A stretch of 10,485 nucleotides of DNA from JBKBIP01 sp046297495 (GTDB lineage: Bacteria > Planctomycetota > Planctomycetia > Gemmatales > Gemmataceae), in contig JBKBIP010000068.1 of assembly GCA_046297495.1 (NCBI GenBank), forward strand, positions 1 to 10,485, written 5' to 3'. The notes below the pieces were generated by a model. The model was not told the DNA's origin and searched no databases. It was given only the letters and a program-made list of their open reading frames with translations. The position numbers and the translations under genes were made by a program. How positions within the stretch are numbered: position 1 is the stretch's first letter; every line of letters starts with the position of its first letter. Positions 6,589 through 10,485 of this stretch are shown piece after piece.

Positions 6589-6982
6589 CGATGCGCCCTC
6601 CGTCGCCGAACGACCCCGCTCAGCGGCCCCGCCGAACCTGCAATTATCCTGTGAGCCCACAGGGGAGCACGGGGAAACAGAACACATGGCGGGGTCTGCT
6701 GTAGCGCCTGGTTCAAACCTCTTCCAGCATGCCGTTGGCCCACGGAGCCAGGAACTTTGGCTTATCCTATCTCCAGCGTCCGGCGTTGATGCCCGACTCG
6801 TTTCTGGTGCGGCGAGCCTTGCACTCCGCCCGGTGGTTCGACTGGGCTGGGGAGCGTTTTCGGCCCACTCGTTTGGTGACGACCGACCGCCGGGTCGGCC
6901 GATCCCGTTGGGACGGCTGGTGCCTTTTGCCGACTCCCCACGCCGGACGCCTTCGCCTCCAGCCTACCCAAGGGAGTCGGTC
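6589..6982 (+). other. Non-coding flank upstream of the IS110-type transposase remnant
   Basis: A 394-base stretch with no convincing gene on either strand apart from the stump's ribosome site. It holds compact hairpins: CCTGTG-AGCC-CACAGG (6648-6663), CCGACC-GCCG-GGTCGG (6883-6898) and a small TCCC-GTT-GGGA just after it. IS110-family elements carry a structured bridge RNA in a non-coding end next to the transposase gene, so part of this stretch may be the element's left end (inference). No insertion-sequence boundary or target duplication could be placed. Confidence 0.35.
6596..6601 (-). promoter_or_regulatory. Strong ribosome-binding site of the zinc-ribbon stump
   Basis: GGAGGG on the minus strand, 7 bases before the ATG at 6588. 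It fixes the start of the truncated gene and shows that the translation start region is intact although the gene is broken. Confidence 0.65.
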
Positions 6983-7636
6983 ATGGTCAAGCAAAATGGT
7001 GAGACCAACGCCGGCGCGGAGTTGGCCTCTCTGCCGATCCAGCAAGCGCACGCCGCCGGCATCGATATCGGCGACGCCACGCACTGGATGTGCGTCGATG
7101 CCGACGGCGGCGACGCCGCCGTGCGTGAGTTTCCCGCCCACACGCCCGGGTTGCGTCAACTCGTCGCCTGGCTGCGACAATGTGGTATCACCACGGTGGC
7201 CCTCGAAGCGACCGGTGCCTATGGCCACGTCTTGTTCCTGACCTTGCTCGAAGCTGGCTTCCACGTGGTCACGACTTCGCCGACCTTCACCCGCCAGATC
7301 AAGGGCCGGCCCAAGACCGATTGCCGCGATTGTCAATGGATTCAGCGGCTGCGTCGGCAACGCGCTCGGCTGGGCGCACCCAAGGCGATCACGGCGACGG
7401 CGCATAAACTCGCACGCATCCTCTACCACCTGATGCGGCACGGCCTCGCCTACATGCGAAAGGAGGAAGCCGCCTACGCCCAGCAGGTCCGCGAGCGGCT
7501 GGAGAAACAGTTGCACCGCCGTGCCAAGGAGTTGGGCTACGAATTGAAGAAGATCGACCCGCCGCTACACACGATCACCATGCCCGACGGCGAGGTCGTG
7601 CTCGTGAAACCCGACGGCGAGATCGTCAACGCCTGA
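6983..7636 (+). pseudogene. IS110-family transposase with a large in-frame internal deletion
   Basis: The ATG at 6983 follows GGGAG by 6 bases and gives 217 residues, about half of the 400 or so usual for the family. The N-terminal RuvC-like DEDD domain is present: D28 (GIDIG), E75 (VALEATGAYG), and D113 and D116 (KGRPKTDCRDCQWIQRL). Directly after WIQRL the sequence jumps to RRQRARLGAPKAITATAHKL, which in complete relatives is close to the C-terminus, and runs on through ARILYHLMRHGLAYMRK and QLHRRAKELGYEL. The central linker and most of the Transposase_20 domain, including its catalytic serine region, are missing. The reading frame is kept, so a protein may be made, but it should not transpose. 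Upstream lies a non-coding flank, downstream a hairpin at the stop codon. Confidence 0.85.
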
Positions 7637-7650
7637 GCGGCAACGCCGCT
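7636..7650 (+). terminator. Short hairpin at the transposase stop codon
   Basis: AGCGGC-AAC-GCCGCT forms a 6-bp stem with a 3-base loop beginning at the last base of the TGA. No T-run follows, so a classical intrinsic terminator is doubtful; it could equally be part of the right end of the insertion element. Confidence 0.35.
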
Positions 7651-7742
7651 TCCCAGCAACCCACGGAATGAGTCGAGGAGAGACGGAAACCAAACCAGGG
7701 CGACGAGCCGCCGTGGAAGGTGCGCGCCGAGCTGCCATTCAC

Positions 7743-8705
7743 TCATTTTGCCGGCTCGTCACCGCCCGGGGAAGTTCCTGGGGCGGCCATCTTGCCAGCG
7801 GCCGCTCCGCCCTCGGATGCCACCGGCTCGTTCGCCACCGGGCGGACCCGCTCCAACTTGTAATGCATCCGGAAGACCGTGATGCCGAGGAACCGGACCA
7901 TGTGGTCCGTGCGCAGCACCCCCCGCGCATCCACGTACAGGTGGAAGAACTCGCGCAGCGTCCGGATGTACCGCACACGCCAGTGGTCGGGCCCGGCCTC
8001 GACCATCCGGTAGAAACCCGGGTCGCCGAACCGTGAGCCGGACGAGATCAACTTGAACGACCCGTCCGGCTGTGCCTCCGGCCGGAAGAAGACAGTGGCG
8101 CTGCCGCGCGGGAGGGGGAAGCTGACCTTCACGCACGGGTCGGGGTGGCCGCCCGGCCGCCCTGTCCTGTAGAGCCCGGCATAGACGACACCCCCGTCCG
8201 CCACACGCCGCCGGAGCCAACCCGTGTATACCCGGTCGCCGGAGGCGGAAACCAATGGCAGGATCTCGTTGGTCATCCCCCCGGTGAGCTCGAGGGACGA
8301 GATCGGGAAGTTCAGTTGGTCCATCCGGCGGCTGACGAACGTCGTCAGGCCCCAGAGGAAGAACCGGGTCAGGACCGGCGCCTCGCTCCACACCGCCAGG
8401 TCGTAGCAGGACGTGTGCTCGTAGAAGTCGTGGACTTGCGGGCACACCCGATCGGGGTCGAACGCAGCCCCCCTCAGGGCGGTGAAGTCGGACAGGAGCC
8501 CGTCTTCGGCGGGAGGGAGGAGCTTGAGCTTCTGCGACTCGGCGAGTTGGGCATAGAACTCGCCCCCGATCCGCCCGGCGGGCCCCATCGGGCACTCCAA
8601 CCAGGGAGCCTCCTGCCGAGCGACCCGCCGCCCGGTCAGTCGGACCCACGTGCGGATGCCGGCGGCGGTCATACCCCCGATCAGTCCGGTGAGTACCTTC
8701 AACAT
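7743..8705 (-). CDS. Conserved-looking protein of 320 residues, unrecognised
   Basis: The ATG at 8705 has a GAGGGG ribosome site about 6 bases upstream. The N-terminus (MLKVLTGLIGGMTAAGIRTWVRL) could be a weak membrane anchor. The body has features that look like an evolved fold: CPQVHDFYEHTSCYDLAVWS, a Trp/Phe-rich segment RFFLWGLTTFVSRRMDQLN, then beta-rich runs such as YAGLYRTGRPGGHPDPCVKV, TVFFRPEAQPDGSFKLISSG and RFGDPGFYRMVE. The C-terminal 30 residues are Gly/Ala/Pro-rich and probably disordered. I think similar hypothetical proteins occur in other bacteria, but I cannot name a family or catalytic motif. Codon use looks like the host's. The start lies 26 bases from attC-like hairpin B. 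Confidence 0.8.
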   Translation of the reverse strand: MLKVLTGLIGGMTAAGIRTWVRLTGRRVARQEAPWLECPMGPAGRIGGEFYAQLAESQKLKLLPPAEDGLLSDFTALRGAAFDPDRVCPQVHDFYEHTSCYDLAVWSEAPVLTRFFLWGLTTFVSRRMDQLNFPISSLELTGGMTNEILPLVSASGDRVYTGWLRRRVADGGVVYAGLYRTGRPGGHPDPCVKVSFPLPRGSATVFFRPEAQPDGSFKLISSGSRFGDPGFYRMVEAGPDHWRVRYIRTLREFFHLYVDARGVLRTDHMVRFLGITVFRMHYKLERVRPVANEPVASEGGAAAGKMAAPGTSPGGDEPAK

Positions 8706-8730
8706 GCCTGCCCCTCACTTCTCCGCCGCC

Positions 8731-8828
8731 GCCGAACTTCTGCGTTCACTTGCTGGGCCGGCTGCAAGGAACGTGATCTCTCGGAAAACCGTCATGCCGG
8801 CCCGGTCAAGTACAACGCTTTGTTAGCC
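8731..8828 (-). repeat. attC-like imperfect hairpin B
   Basis: A 98-base imperfect inverted repeat. Pairs: 8731-8737 with 8822-8828 (two mismatches), 8742-8746 with 8814-8818, 8748-8752 with 8807-8811, 8753-8754 with 8804-8805, and 8755-8762 with 8796-8803 (GGGCCGGC/GCCGGCCC). T8806 is left unpaired; the terminal loop is 33 bases. On the plus strand the ends are GCCGAAC and GTTAGCC. The left arm matches that of hairpin A over GTTCA-TTGC-GGGCCG-CTGCAAG, and both keep GGTCA with the unpaired T in the right arm. It lies in the 253-base gap between two minus-strand genes, about 130 bases after the WD40 stop. An integron-type site is the best fit; a general palindromic repeat is the alternative. 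Confidence 0.55.
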
Positions 8829-8930
8829 GCAGCCCACGCCTTCAGGTCAAACGTGGAAGATCTCAAACTCCAGGACATACTTCCCGCCATGTTGCCGCAC
8901 GAAGAATGAACTGGCCGAACACGACGCAGG

Positions 8931-8944
8931 GCGAAGTCCTTCGC
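8931..8944 (-). terminator. Weak hairpin downstream of the WD40 gene
   Basis: GCGAA-GTCC-TTCGC, 5 bp with a 4-base loop, 15 bases beyond the WD40 stop codon. No T-run follows on the minus strand, so it is only a weak terminator candidate. Confidence 0.25.
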
Positions 8945-8958
8945 GCCCGCACGGTCGG

Positions 8959-10485
8959 TCATTTGACGGAAGAGATGTCCGCCAGGTAAATGTTCCCGCT
9001 TCCCGGGGCCAGGGCCAAGGCCAGCAGGCGTCCGTCGTGGGTCATCGCCACGGCTCCGTCGGCGCCGCCGAAGGATTGTTTCAGCGGCTGTCCCGTCCCC
9101 GTAGCCACGTCCCACAGCTTTACTTCCCCAAACCCGTTCGTTGAGACCAACGTTTTGCCGTCACTGCTGAGTGCAATCGACCGAACTCCGTACTTCTGCT
9201 CAACCGAGAACCGCTCAACCCTCTCGGCAAGATCCCATATCTTGACCGTGCCGTCCTCGCTGGATGAAACCAGGGTGCTGCCATCGGGCGTGAAGGCCAA
9301 CGCTTTGATGATGCCTTTGTGACCTTTGAGGTGCGCCGCTTCCTTGCCGGAGGCCACGTCCCACAGTGTCACCTTTCCGAGAATGGAGTTCTCGCTACCG
9401 GGCCAATGCGCCCCCCCGACCGCCAGGGTTTTCCCGTCGCGACTCAGCGCGATGCAGTGAACGGGTCCCTCCTCGCCCTTGAGCGTTGCGAGTTCCTTTT
9501 TCGCGGCCACGTCCCAAACCTTCACCGTTCGGTCATGGCTTCCCGAAAACAACGTCTTCCCGTCCGCTGCCCAGACGACGGACGAGACGTAACCCTCATG
9601 GCCCTGGAGGGTGACCTTTTCCTTGCCGGTGGCCATATCCCATATCTTCACGGTCAGATCGTGGCTGGCGGTGGCCAGCGTCGTTTCGTCCTGGGTCAGG
9701 GCCACGCAAACCACGGGCCCTTTGTGCCCGATGAGGTCTGCTTTCACCTTCCGCGTGGCCACGTCCCACACCTTGGCGGTGCTGTCAAAACTCCCCGACA
9801 CCAGCGTCTTGCCGTCTTTGGTGAAAGCCAGGGATACGACGAAGCCAGAGTGCCCAGTCAGTTCCTTGCGTTGTTCCGCTGGCGGCGGGTTGACCAGATC
9901 GGGATTCGTCTTGGAGGGAGGCGGCGGGTTGACCGGATCGGGATTCGTCTTGGAGGGAGGCGGCGGGTTGACCGGATCGGGATTCGTCTTGGAGGGAGGC
10001 GGCGGGTTGACCGGATCGGGATTCGTCTTGGAGGGAGGCGGCGGGAGGTTGACCGGATTGGGCATCGTTTCGCCCGTGGGAAAGAAGACGATGGCCGCCT
10101 TGCCCTCGAGCGAGCAACTCCGACTTTTCCAGACATTGTCTCTGGGATCGATCGCCTTGAGCCCTTCGCGATTGACCAGAAGGGTTCCGTCCGGCCGGAT
10201 CTCGGCAACGCAGGGCACGGTAAACGTCAGGCCGGCGTACCGGGTGGCCCCGGCTTCCGGGTCGATCTGGATATGCACATCGCGAGAGCCCGGCAGGTCA
10301 AGCTTGACCGAATTGCCCACGAAAGGCATGCTCCCCTTACCCCCTTCCGCCTTGCCCATCGCGGTTAATCGGCGGCCACCCTCGAAGACATCCTTGATGA
10401 AGACACCATCGGCCCCGGCCAGTCCTGCCGGGAAGCCGACGGGGTTCCACCGATAGCGGGTCTCTGGATTCGGTTCCCCGTCGAA
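8959..10485 (-). CDS. WD40 seven-bladed propeller protein with Pro-rich linker (5' end outside window)
   Basis: The frame is open to the right edge. An ATG at 10359 exists but has no ribosome site, and the 42 codons upstream read as normal protein (for example LAGADGVFIKDVFEGGRRL), so the true start is probably outside. Numbered from that ATG, residues 1-100 are an unrecognised, probably beta-rich domain. Residues 105-160 are a linker of four PPPPSKTNPDPVN units. Residues 169-466 are seven WD40 repeats of about 42 residues: GHSGF, GHKGP, GHEGY, GEEGP, GHKGI, then two weaker ones, most ending VWD, IWD or LWD. The fourth blade carries an insertion (GGAHWPGSENSILGK). Such propellers are protein-interaction platforms; planctomycetes often fuse them to kinases or sensor domains. 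No enzyme domain is visible in this part. Confidence 0.9.
   Translation of the reverse strand, partial: FDGEPNPETRYRWNPVGFPAGLAGADGVFIKDVFEGGRRLTAMGKAEGGKGSMPFVGNSVKLDLPGSRDVHIQIDPEAGATRYAGLTFTVPCVAEIRPDGTLLVNREGLKAIDPRDNVWKSRSCSLEGKAAIVFFPTGETMPNPVNLPPPPSKTNPDPVNPPPPSKTNPDPVNPPPPSKTNPDPVNPPPPSKTNPDLVNPPPAEQRKELTGHSGFVVSLAFTKDGKTLVSGSFDSTAKVWDVATRKVKADLIGHKGPVVCVALTQDETTLATASHDLTVKIWDMATGKEKVTLQGHEGYVSSVVWAADGKTLFSGSHDRTVKVWDVAAKKELATLKGEEGPVHCIALSRDGKTLAVGGAHWPGSENSILGKVTLWDVASGKEAAHLKGHKGIIKALAFTPDGSTLVSSSEDGTVKIWDLAERVERFSVEQKYGVRSIALSSDGKTLVSTNGFGEVKLWDVATGTGQPLKQSFGGADGAVAMTHDGRLLALALAPGSGNIYLADISSVK
9881..10067 (-). repeat. In-frame 39-bp tandem repeat coding the Pro-rich linker
   Basis: Four complete 39-base units start at 9881, 9920, 9959 and 9998, followed by a partial unit from 10037. 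The middle units are virtually identical; the first has a single change (Pro to Leu in NPDLVN) and the last partial copy has diverged. Each unit codes 13 residues, PPPPSKTNPDPVN, so copy number can change without breaking the frame. The near-identity suggests recent expansion. Confidence 0.93.

Noticed and set aside
8145..8909. Plus-strand frame running from the 320-residue gene into hairpin B
   Set aside because: It has no ribosome site and low-complexity content, and is antisense to a well-formed minus-strand gene.
9881..10067. CRISPR-like regular repeats
   Set aside because: Units are adjacent with no spacers and code a regular Pro-rich linker in frame.
9319..10368. Long plus-strand reading frames opposite the WD40 gene
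   Set aside because: They are antisense shadows caused by high GC and the tandem repeat; the minus frame has seven clear WD40 repeats.

Overview
The window reads as high-GC chromosomal DNA from a planctomycete, most likely of the Gemmataceae. This is judged from protein style: zinc-ribbon N-termini on unrelated proteins, an ECF sigma factor with a large membrane anti-sigma partner, a prenyltransferase/squalene-cyclase-like repeat protein carrying a CxxCH motif, a WD40 propeller behind a Pro-rich linker, and abundant short palindromic elements. No rRNA, tRNA or CRISPR array was found.

Layout. Positions 1-399 hold the 3' end of an NAD(P)H-hydrate dehydratase gene (nnrD). A zinc-ribbon membrane protein follows on the same strand (519-1466). 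A lysine-rich, PepSY-like secreted protein lies on the minus strand (1673-2164). It is divergent from an ECF sigma factor / anti-sigma pair with overlapping stop and start (2329-2883, 2880-4424). The right half is mostly minus strand: a four-helix membrane protein (4503-4970), the CxxCH protein (5244-6272), an unrecognised 320-residue protein (7743-8705), and a WD40 protein that runs off the right edge (8959-10485). Between the second and third of these is debris: a frameshifted zinc-ribbon gene stump (6389-6588) and an IS110-type transposase that has lost its middle (6983-7636).

The most interesting content lies between the genes. Three long-armed palindromes of one family (1567, 4427, 5015) share arms and an oriented loop core; the third is inverted. 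A fourth palindrome (6301) has different but clearly similar arms. The first two sit between convergent genes, with A-tracts and T-tracts at their edges. Separately, two imperfect hairpins of about 100 bases (5139-5239 and 8731-8828) share sequence, loop length, an unpaired T at the same place and two compensatory base-pair changes. They end in AAC and GTT boxes like integron attC sites, and one starts five bases after a stop codon, as in a gene cassette. This attC-like pair, which brackets the mosaic segment 5244-8705, is the best candidate for an undescribed system here, but no integrase is visible and a non-integron palindromic repeat family remains possible.
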